From: Acanthaster planci
Lineage: Eukaryota; Echinodermata; Asteroidea; Valvatida; Acanthasteridae
NCBI RefSeq assembly: GCF_001949145.1
Contig: NW_019091358.1
Coordinates: forward strand, 1,129,924 to 1,193,923
Length of the DNA stretch: 64,000 nt
Direction of reading: 5' to 3'
Made by a program: the position numbers and the translations under genes. The notes under the pieces are model-generated. The model ran no database searches and was not told where the DNA came from. It saw only the letters and a program-made list of their open reading frames with translations. Below are positions 1 to 13,000 of the stretch, piece after piece. Position 1 is the stretch's first letter. The number at the start of each line of letters is the position of its first letter.

Positions 1-380
1 GTGTTATCTAACTTTCTTTTGTTCACGAACCTGCCACAGTATGCTGCTGGCCGCTTTTCAGTAGGGGCCAGATTAGCGTGCAGCGGTACTATGTGGCTCA
101 TCGCTGCGGTGGTGGAGCGCTTTTGTCCCCAGTGGTAATCCGCTCGCTCTAAATGCCCCAAGCCCTGGTATAGGGTTTCAAAACAAGGCTGGATTATCTC
201 CACTTTTGAGAGTGAAAAATGTTGATAATGCCCAGAAGCCTGGTCTTTTGTTCGGAGTACGGTCTTTTGTCACAGGGCCCTGTTCCCTTTGTCCGAGTTT
301 GGAGACCCCGGCCACGCATATAAAGCATACGTCTCCGATTCCGGAGTCCCCGGCAGGAAGTGGTCAATACTCAAATGGGG
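1..380 (-). repeat. TTAA-type (piggyBac-like) non-autonomous repeat, subfamily B, truncated by window edge
   Basis: The reverse complement aligns along its length to 22,865-23,230 (same order of gaccgtactccgaacaaaag, ggtggagataatccagcc, gcagcgatgagccaca). Its terminal ggcaggaagtgg ends near 378 with a decayed ttaa (tcaa). Confidence 0.8.
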
Positions 381-815
381 CTCCAGTGGGAGGAATGCCT
401 GTTATACGTTATTAGAAGAACTTTCATTAGAAATCAGAACAAACTAGCTGTTAGTGATCTTTTTTCTTATTCAGTGTGACATGTATATGTATATGAATCA
501 GTGGTATGATTTCCCGGGATTTGTCTCAGATATCGGGATTTTTGGCACAACAATCTGAAATTTTAGATTGTAATCATGATGGACTTGCCAAGTTTTTCTC
601 ATTTTATGATAAAAACAAGTGCAAGATTTACATAATTATGGCCACTAAAAGCCCTGGAATGCTCATATTATTTTATTGAAAACATTGTTATTGTTACACC
701 TAGTCTGCTTGATACATGACGGATTTGTCTCTGTTGCCGAATTTACCCCCTCATTAATGCATATTTGTGAATCCCTGCTTGAAAGTCCTTTTCTGAATTG
801 CTTTTGATGTTTCAG

Positions 816-1025
816 ATCCCTGCACCCTCCCGCTAGAGCATGGCAACTGCTTTGAGACCCACCTCCGTTGGTTTTACAACATCCGCACACAGCAGTGCGA
901 GCAGTTCAACTACACCGGTTGCCTGGGCAACCCCAACCGTTTTGAGGATGCCGCCAGCTGCGAGGAGCGTTGTGGTGTGGTAGACAGGGTACCAGATCAG
1001 CCAGAAACCACAGGAGTCGTTGTTG
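816..1025 (+). CDS. papilin-like exon 1: Kunitz domain 1
   Basis: Acceptor ttcag before 816, donor gtaaag after 1025, phase 1-1. The six Cys have the Kunitz spacing 8-15-7-12-3. The P1 position after the second Cys is Phe and P1' is Glu, which is not the usual small residue. An NYT sequon precedes the fourth Cys. About 15 residues of linker ([12 protein letters not shown]) follow the domain. The first codon is completed by an upstream exon outside the window. Confidence 0.9.
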
Positions 1026-4000
1026 GTAAAGTATTTTATATCACACATACACGTTTCATTCATGTACGTGCAGGACAAAAAAAAGTTTGTTAATGGTTTT
1101 TGTCTGTGATCCTCGTTGAGACATTTGGGTTTTCCTTTGGAAAAGCTTTGGAGTGAAATCTTTTCACAGGCTGTTGGAAATGAAGGATATTTTGGAAATG
1201 GAAAATTAATAGGGATGTGGTGCTGGTTGTACCAGCTCAGCTTAATCGTATGCGAGGACTTGGAGACAGGCACTGGTAATATGTAAAAGTGAGATTTTTT
1301 CAAACCATTTGAAAATCGCACTGCAACTTGGACAAATGTCATTCACTCACTGTTCTCTTTATTGTCCATCTTTCCTCAAACATGAGGACTTGAGTCCATG
1401 ATTATCATTTGTAGTTGGCCAAGTCATTTTTTGCCATTTCGCCCAGTTATTATAATCCATTTCTTGTATTAAACGAGACAATTTATTCCTCGAAAGCACC
1501 CTGGGCACTGTAGCTCCCAAAGCCTGAAGAAACCTGCAGTGACGTACAGTTAAAGTTTTAGAGGTGGGAGGAAAACCCTGGAAGACNTGTTCTGGGTAAA
1601 ACCCACAGAAAATTGAAAACCCAATCCACGCGCGGACTGAGCCAGGAATTGAACCCGGGCCGCTGAGGTGAAACGCAAGGAAACAACGATTATACCCCCC
1701 AAGGCATTTCTGAACGATGTTGATGTCATAAAGTCAATTCATCTTTTCTTTGGATCACCACGTAGATATGTTGTCAACAGTTCACTTAAATTGGAATTTT
1801 TATATTGTTATCAGATGTGTGTGGCTTACCCAAGGAGCATGGACCATGCAGGGAATCCATCCTGCAGTGGTACTATGACACTGAACGTAACTCATGCCAG
1901 CAATTTATCTACGGAGGATGCTTGGGCAATGCCAATAGGTTTGACTCAAGAGTCACCTGCTCACAAGCATGCATATCGTACGGTGGTAAGTATGTGACTT
2001 GATTCTATTGTGTGACGCAGTCGGTCAGTTTAGTCTATGACTAGTTTAGACTATGTTTGATATCGTCATACACAGTCTTTCCGTTTAAAGACCAACTTCA
2101 ACAGTTTTAAAAGTTTTGAAAATAAACTGTTATTGTGTTTAGTGTGTCATGGATCATATATTCATTACCAAATCATGTCTTCATTGCATAATTTTGCATA
2201 ATTTTACATAATTTTGACATAACGGTGTCTTCAAGTTTTATGAAAAATGTCCACATTCTGACCCCTGGCGGCGCTGTTGGGGAACAAAATTTGTATGATG
2301 TAATACTGGAGAAGAAATTGATAGTGGTATCCATGGCACGACTGGTTTTGCTATGAACGTACATGTACGTGTACATCTAAATGAACATGGAGCTACATGA
2401 GTATGCACGCGCTGTGCACCAGGGATCGATCTGTGTGGCGGGTCTACTATGCCACATTATTTCTTTTCCATCGAGCTTATTGCTCCGTTTTCATGATTTA
2501 CAATAATGCTGAAATCTTGCATCACTGATGGATGTACTAGAAATTCTTCAAATTCTGTTTCCAAAAAATGAGAGCATTCTTCAAGTTCGTGCTTCGTGCA
2601 TGCATTGTGGTCTTTCCTGTCCACGGTAATACATCACAGAAGTAAATATTCATTAGATGCTAATGAGTCATGACAACACGTCCATTTCTACAATACCGGA
2701 CAGGACACGCAGGAAAACTGGGTACAAAAACTGTGTTTTATTATTGCAAGGGAGATATTGATATGTGCCAGTTTTATTAGACTTGGTTCTTCTGAATGGG
2801 ATTTAATATGAGAAAAATTTGCATCGTTGGAGTTGGTCGTTAATGAATGTTCAGAAGTCTCCTGCAGTTAGGATTTTCTGCATTTTCTCCGAATTCTCTT
2901 GACACTTTCCTGCCAGATATGGTCAGTTGTTCCGTACAGTGGTGCCCTCTTCATAAATGTTCACAGCTAGATGCCAGGAATGATTGAGATCTGTTTAAAT
3001 CACCTCTCTTTGCCCTTGTCTTTTGGCAGCGGAGCAGTGCTCCTTGCCCATCGAGCCCGGCCCATGCTTTGGGTACTTCCCTACATGGGGCTACAATGCT
3101 ACAGTAGGGGCCTGCCAGCCATTTGTCTACGGGGGTTGCCAAGGCAACGACAACCGCTTTGACACGCAGGATGCATGTGACCATGCTTGCGGGCCAAAAG
3201 GTAGGTCTTGTTTGAGGGGATATGAGTCAAACGAAAGAGTATAGATATGTATTAACACTTCATTAAAAAACTGTTCAGAAAGTTCACAACATAAATTCTG
3301 TGTCAACTGTGACAACTATTTATTACGATGCGCATCGCACTTCACAGAATGAAATTAAGTGTCTTTCCTGCTCAAGTTTTTACATCACAGAAAAGGCACA
3401 GCAGACGATGTTGATATAATTATCAACTTGGGATGTGTTGCCACATGATTTTCCAAATGAAGGTAGCTGGTTTGAAGAATTGATGCTTGGCTTATAATTT
3501 TCAAGAATTATATTATTTCAAGAAGTCATATTTGCAGAAATCTTATTAACAAATTCAGTTTATTGAAGTACCTCAGCAAACCAGAGTAGAAATGTTTCCT
3601 CTTGAGATGTTTAATGTAATTTTGTTGAAATTATTCCAACTGTTAAAATGGAAAACAGGTTACTACCCCACAAACTAAATTTCCTGTATAAGCATCACTG
3701 ACATTACTTTTCTGTAGCCATTACCAAGTGCCGCCGAAGCCGAAACTACGCCACCTACGTAGCCCAGGGTCGTCTTGGAGCTTTCATCCCCCAGTGCACC
3801 TTGGAGGGCCACTTTGAAGCCATGCAGTGCCACGGGAGCACCGGCCACTGCTGGTGTGTGGACATGAACGGCCGGGAGATCAACGGAAGTCGCCGGGCGC
3901 CAGGCATCCACGTCCAGCGACCAGACTGTGAAGGTTGGTTGTTGGTTTGGGATGAAATGAGTTCTCCATATGAAGTTTGAGGACCTTGGAGTTGATCCAA

Positions 4001-7000
4001 CTATGATACTTTACCATGTACTTCACACCGGATAATATCTAAAAATGTAGGGGTTCTTGTGACGAAGCGTCGAGGACGTTTAACAGGTTCTGGCCAATTT
4101 TGTGTGTAGTACCAATAGCTGCGTGATTTCTTTACTTGGTCTCATGCCTAAGTGATCCCCATTGAGTTTGTACACACACACACACACACAGGCTCAAACT
4201 AGTATGTTGAGGTTGAGCATGTACATGTACGGAGCCCTCCAACAGCATCGGGCCATGCTTGGACTTTGCAGAGACTTACGAAATGAAACTGTTACCAACA
4301 CATACATGCATGTAGGCGTGTTTTGCGATACCACTTGGGAGAAAGCATTGTGTTTCCAATCCAGGCTACAACACAGCACTCTGAGCACAATCTCTCACCA
4401 CCCATGACAGTAGACTTGTTTCGCCCCAACTACAGCATCAGTCCCAAGTGGGGCGGCCCCGACTACAGCAGGGTCCAGTGTGTGCATGTGTCATATCATG
4501 ACATGATGTGCTCAAGTCATTTTGTTTACATCAACAATTTTGTGCTTGCAGAAATGAGTTTCTATTACTGTAATAGATGAAGTACCATATTTTAGATAAA
4601 TGATGTCAGGTGTGAGCTGCACAAACTTGGAAAAGGTTGAGAAATTTTCTCTAGTAATTGGCCAACAGTAGTTGGGCCAGCCAAACTGTAGCACTGTAGT
4701 TGGGACAAATGCTGTAGGTGTGGCTGAACAGACTGATGGCCATCAAGGATAGGGAAATATCTCTTGTTTCCTTTGTGTTCTGTCATCTGCGGTAAATAAA
4801 ACCTGTACACACCCACTCTAATCTTACCCATCTTTGTTAGTCCACACGACTCGTTCACGGTGTAACCTGTGTCGTCTTTGACAGCGTTCCAACCCCGTAC
4901 ACTAACCACCTGCCAGCGACACCTGAAGCAGGTCCAGGGGAAGAATGGCCAGGCCCCGCCCGGCCGCTACGTCCCACAGTGCACCGAGGCGGGCGAGTAC
5001 GAGACCGTCCAGTGCTACGGCAGCACAGGGTACTGCTGGTGCGTCAATGTCAACGGGGAGGAGATCGACGGCACACGCAGGGGACCGGGCATGGGCTCGC
5101 CTAATTGTGATGGTAAACACTCGTGTCCAACTTGATCAAATTTTAAATGAAAAAATTGAGTTGCTGAGTTTTGAGATGTGTACAGAGAATCTGCCCTCCC
5201 CATGCTGTTATTGTTTAGACCAGCACAAAACCCACACAAGACCACCAGTCTGAATAAGTCTTTTGTGAGTTAAATGTGAATAAATTCTTGTACACTGAGT
5301 TAATATCCGAGTGCACATAAACATAGCAATTTAAATTCCCTAGACTGAAGATACTGTTGCTATGCTTCGTGATTTGGGACATTCTTTTGCATAGCGACCA
5401 CCACCTATGGAATGGACTGGTCCCTTTGTGCCCTTCTTATCTATTGAAAACAGTGTATTGGTGCAAGGCATCTCTTACGTAACTAAGCCAAAGCTTGCCC
5501 CGGATCATGAGCTATAGCAACAGTGGTTTTAGTATGGAGAATTCTAATTGTTATGTTCACGTGAATTTGAAGAACACAGTGTACCAGATTTTATTCAAGG
5601 CTAACTCGCATAAGGCTTATTCAGCTCACAAGCTGTTCAAATGAATTACAACAAAATATTTGCTTGTTTTTGTTCACCCTGTTACTTGTGTCTGTTCTTT
5701 TGTCTGGTCTTCCCTCTGGTCTTGACTGCAACAGCGATCACCGCCAACTTTTCAGTCATGCGTGACTTTGTTTTCCCATCTTGGTTCCTGTGCAGGTGGT
5801 GCCCAGGGTCCGTGCCCTTCTCTCGCCCTCCAGCTACAAGCCGGGCAGGCCACCAATGACTACCAGCCGGTCTGCACCCCCGACGGCCTGTTTGTGCGGG
5901 TGCAGTGCGACGGTGTACCCCAGTGCTTGTGCGTCAACGAGACCACAGGGGAAGTGTTGAAGGTTCTCAACGAGGTGCCGCTGGATGGGGACTTTGATGC
6001 TTGCAATGGTACGATTTGTTCTTGCTGTCATTACAATGGATTTCATCATTATCAGCTCATTAGAAACTACCAAAATTACTTGATTCACCAACAGAAATAG
6101 GTTTAACTTGAAATTAGCAATTAAGGCAGATCCAGTGTTTCTGAAAACAGGTGGGCATTTAATGGCTGTGAGGTTTGGCTTAAAAACCTGAGCTTCAGGG
6201 CATTAATAACAATTAAGGCAGATCCAGTGTTTCTGAAAACAGGTGGACATTTAATAGCTGTGAGGTTTGGCTTAAAAACCTGGCACAATTTTAATACTCC
6301 TCTCTTTGATAATTCAGCCTATAACAATGAACATTTAAAGTGCTGAGGAAAAGGCTTCAAATATATCAACATCTAGGGTTTTGGAGGTAGGACACCCAAA
6401 AGCAAGTATATGATTAATTTACCTCCTGAAAATCAAGACGAGAGAAATAAGGGGCGATTTCTTTCCATGACCAACTGGGCCAATTTCGGAAACACACGAG
6501 GGCAGATCTTGTGTTTATGTTGGATTGATGACGTCATTTGGGAAAAAGGCACAACAGGCATGCATGAAGCATGCATGAAGATACCTGTAAACTGTCATCG
6601 TTGTGGCCCGAATGCATTAAGGCGAGTTTTGATGACGTGTAGAAAATGTACAATATTATACATTAATTTCTTAAAGATGTATAACTTAAAAGCTTACTTT
6701 TAGCTGGTCAAAATAATTGTGAGATTTGTTCCAAAATGGAGTATGAAACATTGAAAGTGGAGAGGACCATATTTTTCGTGGCTTAGGTGTGAGAGAGCAC
6801 TCGTGTTCACGTGCAGTGTGGCAGCGGACTATACATAGAACAATGCGATCAGCGCAGGAGCCAGTACGCAGACCTGAATCTTAGGCCGCATTGTGGGCTA
6901 CCTTGTAATGTGTGCACACAGCAACCCATGTGCGGGCTTGTTTATTGCCGAGTCTACAGTGTTCAATGTGTCAAAGAAAAAGAGATAAACACATATAGGA

Positions 7001-10000
7001 TTCTTCTCATGAAAGTGAGTGGATTCAGTTGCTATGAAAGTTACCATTTACCGAATGAGGACAACAGCACAGAGCCTGGCAGTGTTGACTGGCAACTGTG
7101 GCAGTCCCAAACCTGCCACCACCGGCAGATGCAACACAACGCAAGCAGTCGGCAAGGCTAATTATGTGTCACTTTTCTCAATGCGGAGTGGTTTTGCAGA
7201 CACTAGATATTGTCAAAGTAGTCCTTGAAAATCATTGGCATGTTATTTTTATCTGGGAAAACCGGGAAAGTTTGAAATCAACCCTTGATGCGCTGTCCGG
7301 GAACAAGAGAATTAATCAATGCGTTATCGCACAGAAATGTCGAGACCAAGTCTCAGTACACGAGATTCCTGTCCGAAACTGCACAAGACCGGGGTATGTT
7401 TTGTCTTATGACAAAACATAACAAGTCATGCACTTGAACTTGATGTATGGAACAGTCAACATAGTGGACAAGAATCGCACAAGAACATTGCATTTTGAGC
7501 ATGCCTTACTACGAGACTTGTGTGATAGATAAACACTGTTTTAGGGTTACTGGCATGTCATTATTAAATACATGAGTGTTTCTAAAATTGGGGAAAAAGG
7601 GACTCGCGGAAGCCCATTTTTTGGACATTTTTTTGGCCGTAAATGGGAAAAGTGTTCAATTTTTTCATGTTAATTTTGAAAGATTATCTTGCACAAAGGT
7701 TATAATTAGGGAAAGAAGGTTTTCTATTCCTACCTCTTTAATATAGTTGGGAACAGCAGAATCTATACCCCCGTGCATTGACTTTGGTGTGATTTTTATC
7801 ATGAAATATTTCCAACAGAAGTTTTTAATAAAAAATACCCATTTAATCAAAGTAACAACGTTCCAAATGGAATAATTTAAGATGACACAGAAGATGACAG
7901 AGAAGATTGAGAGTTGGAAACTTCTTTTTTGAAAAATAATTACACCACTCATTTGTCGATAATTCAACACAGCATGTAACATTTCCACTACCTGTATTTA
8001 TCCATCATTCAGATGCCCACCAGGAGCCGACACGTTGCCAGCAGCACAGGAACAGCGTCCTGGCCACTGAGGAGCCCACGGGTCACATCCGCTATGTCCC
8101 CGAATGCAACGAGGCCGGCGACTACAGGGAGATTCAGTGCTATGGCAACACGGGCCACTGCTGGTGTGTGAACGATAATGGGGAGGAAATTGACGGAACA
8201 CGCAAGCGACCGGGAGAAGGAGTCCCCGACTGCACCGGTAGAGACCTTTTGGTTTTTCCATTAATCATTCATGCGATAATACATAGGTCATCTTTCTGGT
8301 CCCTGCTTGCTATAGAGGAATCCAGTGATGTTTCATTGGACTTTCTTGATGGCCCCCTTTAATGGTGGACAGCATTATAGTGGGTTACATACAGTAGTGA
8401 AGTGGGCCATCATTTGAACCAGGAAGTGTAGTGCAAATGAATGGAGTATGCCGGCGTGTTGGTTCACTCGCCGGTGCTCGCAGCTAATGCCTTTTCCACT
8501 TGCAACTGCGAGTTACATGTTCAGTTCGGTACTCTATAACAATGCTTAATGCCATTGGTAGGGGCCACCCTAAATGACCAGGGATGGCGTTACGATGGTC
8601 CCTGATCCATCTCTCTTAACTGAGAGCCTGTGATGTGAGATGTGTGTGCATAAATTTGTTTGAGGCCGCCAGTGAGCATTAAGCTGCCAGCTAACCCTAA
8701 CAGTCCCAAATCCTCCAATTTCAATATGATTTTACATACACCCTTGGGGGTTAGGGTGAAGGTGCGTTTGTATGCCAATACCAGTTCAATATAACACTCT
8801 AGTTCCTTTTGTCCAGAGGAATGTCTGGGACCAGATATTTGTACAAATTCCTTTACTACTCACTAGAGTTTGGCTGGATATTCAGTTATCTCTTACTTGG
8901 ATCAGCAATTTAAAATCTTTGTCATCTGTTGGCTCACATTGGTAATACTGAAGATTTGAAAACAGTTGTGACAGATCCCTTGAATTTGTCATATTCCTGT
9001 GGCTTTTTAATTGAAATTTATTTTTGATTGAACACAATTTCTGATTTTGCAAGACCCATTGATAGACCTACTAATCAGTGATTGGTAAATGTCAACGTAT
9101 TCAGTTAAAGACTGCCATGCGGCACGTGAGGAGGCCTCATCTTCCGGAAGGATCGGGCATTACATCCCACAGTGCACCGAAGAGGGCTTGTACACACCCA
9201 CTCAGTGCCATGGTGGGACGGGATATTGCTGGTGTGTCGACGAGAACGGTGAAGAACTGACAGGAACCAGGCGAGGCCCGGGAGATGAACCTGTCAACTG
9301 TGAAGGTAACTGCCAAACAGTTCCCGGTTCAGAAACACTGTGCCTGCTGTTGTCACCAAACAAGTGAACCACCTTGACTGTACTTCTGAACAATAACCAT
9401 CTCAGTGCTTCCTCTATTAAACCGTGTTTCCAACATCAGCAAATGCTGACGCATTGTCAGAACGGCGAGACTTGACCATGACTGGCGCAATTACAGATAT
9501 TGCAGATACTCTGAGTCTAGACATCAGTGTTTGCTTACAGTCACGGTCATTATTTACCACATCGAATGACCACTACACCAAACATGTCTTTGTGGACCCC
9601 ATGCTGGTTGTAGTTTTGGCAGTCCACTTGAACTCCATGTTATTTTAATGGGTACTTTACAGATGTATGCAGCCTGCCCAAGGTGACTGGGCCCTGCAGG
9701 GGCTACTTCCCAGTCTTTGGTTACGACGCGATGATGGGCTCTTGCGACAAGTTCATCTATGGGGGCTGCCAAGGCAACGCCAATCGCTTCCAGACCCGTG
9801 AGGCTTGTCTGATTGCTTGCACTGGTGAGTCCCAACGCAGATCTTGCCTCGCCCCATTATCCATGCATGCCCCCCCATCCTCTTGCCCTATTGCCTCCAA
9901 GTTTTCATTTGGACTGACAAAAACTGTCTTGAAGGACTGGCATTGTTGCCGACTCCTTTACGAGTCGGCTACAGGTCTGGTCACAAGTAGCAGGGGATGA

Positions 10001-13000
10001 ACAGCGTTTGGTTAGCTCATGACTTGAGTTGAGACTTGATGACTTGTGTTTGCCTTGTGATGGACTCGTGACGGACTTGGTGTCGATATCAAGGAAGGAC
10101 CTTCTTTCCCTTGTAAGCTTGTTAGCCTCCAGCATTGGCTAAAGATAAGCAGCAATTCAAAGCACAGTGTGCAGTGTAGCCTTTGCCTGCAGGAGGCTGC
10201 ACTGCAACTTCAAAGTTGACTTCCTGCATATATTGCAGTTAATCACTCAATCTGCTATAAGGCTTTCATCATCTGCATTCTGCACCATTCACTCATAAAT
10301 GCACCTGGAAACACCGTAGTTCAATCTTGAGAAATAAATTTGCAGAAGAAAATTCCAGCCTGTATTGTGCTGAAAAAACATGTAAGTACTGTTGAATCCT
10401 TGAAACTTAGTGCAAAAAGAAAACATTAAACTATATCGGCACTTGGAAAGTTGCATTTATGCATCTCCAAAAGCAACTTTTCTGTATTATATACTTGCTG
10501 TAAGGACGATATATTGCAGTGTGATCATTAACCTGTTATTTTCTCCATTATCTAGATTACCAACCACAACCAACTACAGTATTACCTCCATACACCACCC
10601 AGTCAGTCAGTCCAACAGAGTCACCCGATGAGCGTTCGACAGTGTCCTCACCGACAAGCTCGCCACCAGTCAGCTCAACTGCTGAAACACCATCCACCGC
10701 GCCATCTGCTCCGCCACGCGCACCATCGACTCCATCTGTGGCATCCACGGCTGCCCCACGTGTCACTGCATCATCTAGTCCTGCCTCAAGATCCACCACA
10801 ACAGCTCCATCCACGACAACCCCAGCCTCCACAACTTTGTCGGTTGATCCGACGGCAGCCGTCACCGAGCGTCAGTCACCCAGCCCGTTGCCGGACTCAA
10901 CCGGAAGCGGCCAGCCGTCCACCACCCCCCAAACGACGACACTCATCTCCTCCATGTGCGAGATCCAGCGCAAGGAGGCCCTGGCCAACACGCTGCCGGG
11001 CGTCTTCATACCCCAGTGCCAGGAGGATGGGTCCTTTGTCCCCAAGCAGTGCTATGAGCTGATTGGTCAGTGCTGGTGTGTACACCAGGACGGCGTGGAG
11101 CAAGGAGGAACGAGAGCCCTCATTAATGAGCCTCTGGACTGCCAAGGTGAGACAAGACAGGGGCAAAAGATGTAAATCTCGACAGTGTTGCGACCATTAC
11201 TTCTCCTCATAAGAAATTAAAAATTTATACTTTATTTATATTTATAAATCGGGGGTAGTGTTAGTGTTGAATCTTTGTTTGGCATCATTCAATGATGAGA
11301 GTTGTCAAGTTCTGACAAATCAGTCACTGTAATCAATCACATGTCAAATAGTTTTTTCAATGTCAATTCAGTAACCATTCATCGTGAACTCTCCAGCCGT
11401 TGATTGATGCGTCACACATTGGACAGAATATCCGCATGTCCATCTTAGCAGCTACCTCTGTTGATGAGCTAGAGGTACCCTGCCAACAGTGTCCATGCTT
11501 CCTGTTTGTTATCACACCATTACGTGCCAATTTTCTTGGGTAGACATTTGCAGCATGCCAGAGTTCAGAGGTCAGTGTCCAGACAACATCCAGAAGTGGT
11601 ACTTCAACACCGAGGCTGGCGTGTGTGAGACTTTCACCTACAGTGGTTGTCAAGGCAACCTGAACCAGTTCGATGACCAGGCGACGTGCGAGCAGACATG
11701 TGTCACCCCAGGTGAGAAGATCACAAACCTGTCAAGTTTTTGCTGAAGCGAGAGTAAGCACACTGGATTTTGCCCACTACCAATTGGATGTACATGTAAA
11801 CCAAGAAGCAAGGTATATTCAGTACTGTCTGAAAGCTTGTGAGAAGACAATTTTCGGAAAGAAGAAATTTTCACAAGGTTCTTGTGCCTTTGATCCGGCA
11901 CTCGCTTACTACCATAGTGTAACTAGGGAGAAATGGCCAGGGGGGCACCCAAGGGTGCATTCATTATTTTGGGGGAGCCAATGAGCTACAGCTTGTACAG
12001 GGGTGTTCGTCAACATTTTAAGGGGGGAGGGTGGGTGGGTACCCACGGGGCATGGATCTGTTTTGGGGAGGCGTTTGTGCATCCCCATAGGTACACCACT
12101 GGCTCACTAGTGACAGAGTTGAAGTCAAGTGTTGTCTGAGTACTATCAGATTGCTTATTACGGTTGCGCTGTTCGGAGGCCAGATGATGAGTACAAAAGA
12201 AATTAATTTGGTCTGTCAGAAGCCGGTGGTTGGCTGCTCAGCTTGTTTTGGATATTCCAGGAAATTTTTTGTGAGGCAATCTCATTCAGTTTCTTCTGTC
12301 CGTCCACAGAGCCAACGTCCTGCCCAGAGAAGCGGAAGACCGCGTTGGCCCGCGGCCTCTTGGGCGAGTTCGTCCCCCAGTGCACCGAGGATGGCCTCTA
12401 CGCCTCCAAGCAGTGCCACAGCAGCATTGGACACTGCTGGTGCGTGGATGAGGAAGGCATGGAGCTGGGTGCGACGCGACGTGGCCCAGGAGAGGAAATG
12501 CTGGATTGTGATGGTGAGTCGCAGTTGTGTGGGATATGCGGCCCGGTGGTTAGGGTTTGTAGCTTCTAATCGCAAGGTCGGGGGTCGAAAGCCCGCAGTT
12601 GCACCTGCCAGGATTTGAAGCCCCAACATGCTATGGCCTTGGGCAAGTCACTTCACCCTTTTCCTCCACCCTGGAGTAAATGGACACCTTTGAGGCCAGA
12701 TATGGTCACTTGTTATGCCTTGTTTGTGCCTGAAATACATATAGTAGCATTGGGCTCGTATGTTCCCCAGGGAGCTGAGATGATATGAGGAACAGTGAAG
12801 AGGGATTATGATAAAATGTCGGCACCTATAAATGACCATGTGAACGATACTGTCAGATACTGTGCTCCTTACAAATGCCATGCAGAAAGGTAAGGATTTC
12901 AGGAATGTGGGGAAAGCATTGGATACAAGTTCACTTGATAATCATCTGCTTTTCAAATTATGTAGCTGAAATAAGTGCCCTTTTACGGTCGAACAAAAAA

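Noticed and set aside
6811-7161. Cys-containing open frame in the intron between TY 3 and TY 4
   Set aside because: No Kunitz or TY spacing, no phase-1 splice sites around it, and the neighbouring exons already join in frame.
10557-10865. Val/Asp/Gly-rich minus-strand open frame
   Set aside because: Antisense shadow of the Ser/Thr/Pro linker.
10628-11062. 144-codon open frame overlapping the linker/TY 6 exon
   Set aside because: It is a shifted frame of the real exon; the low-complexity coding sequence keeps it open by chance.
12540-12600. tRNA gene candidate
   Set aside because: B-box-like sequence is part of a SINE and the acceptor stem is not paired.
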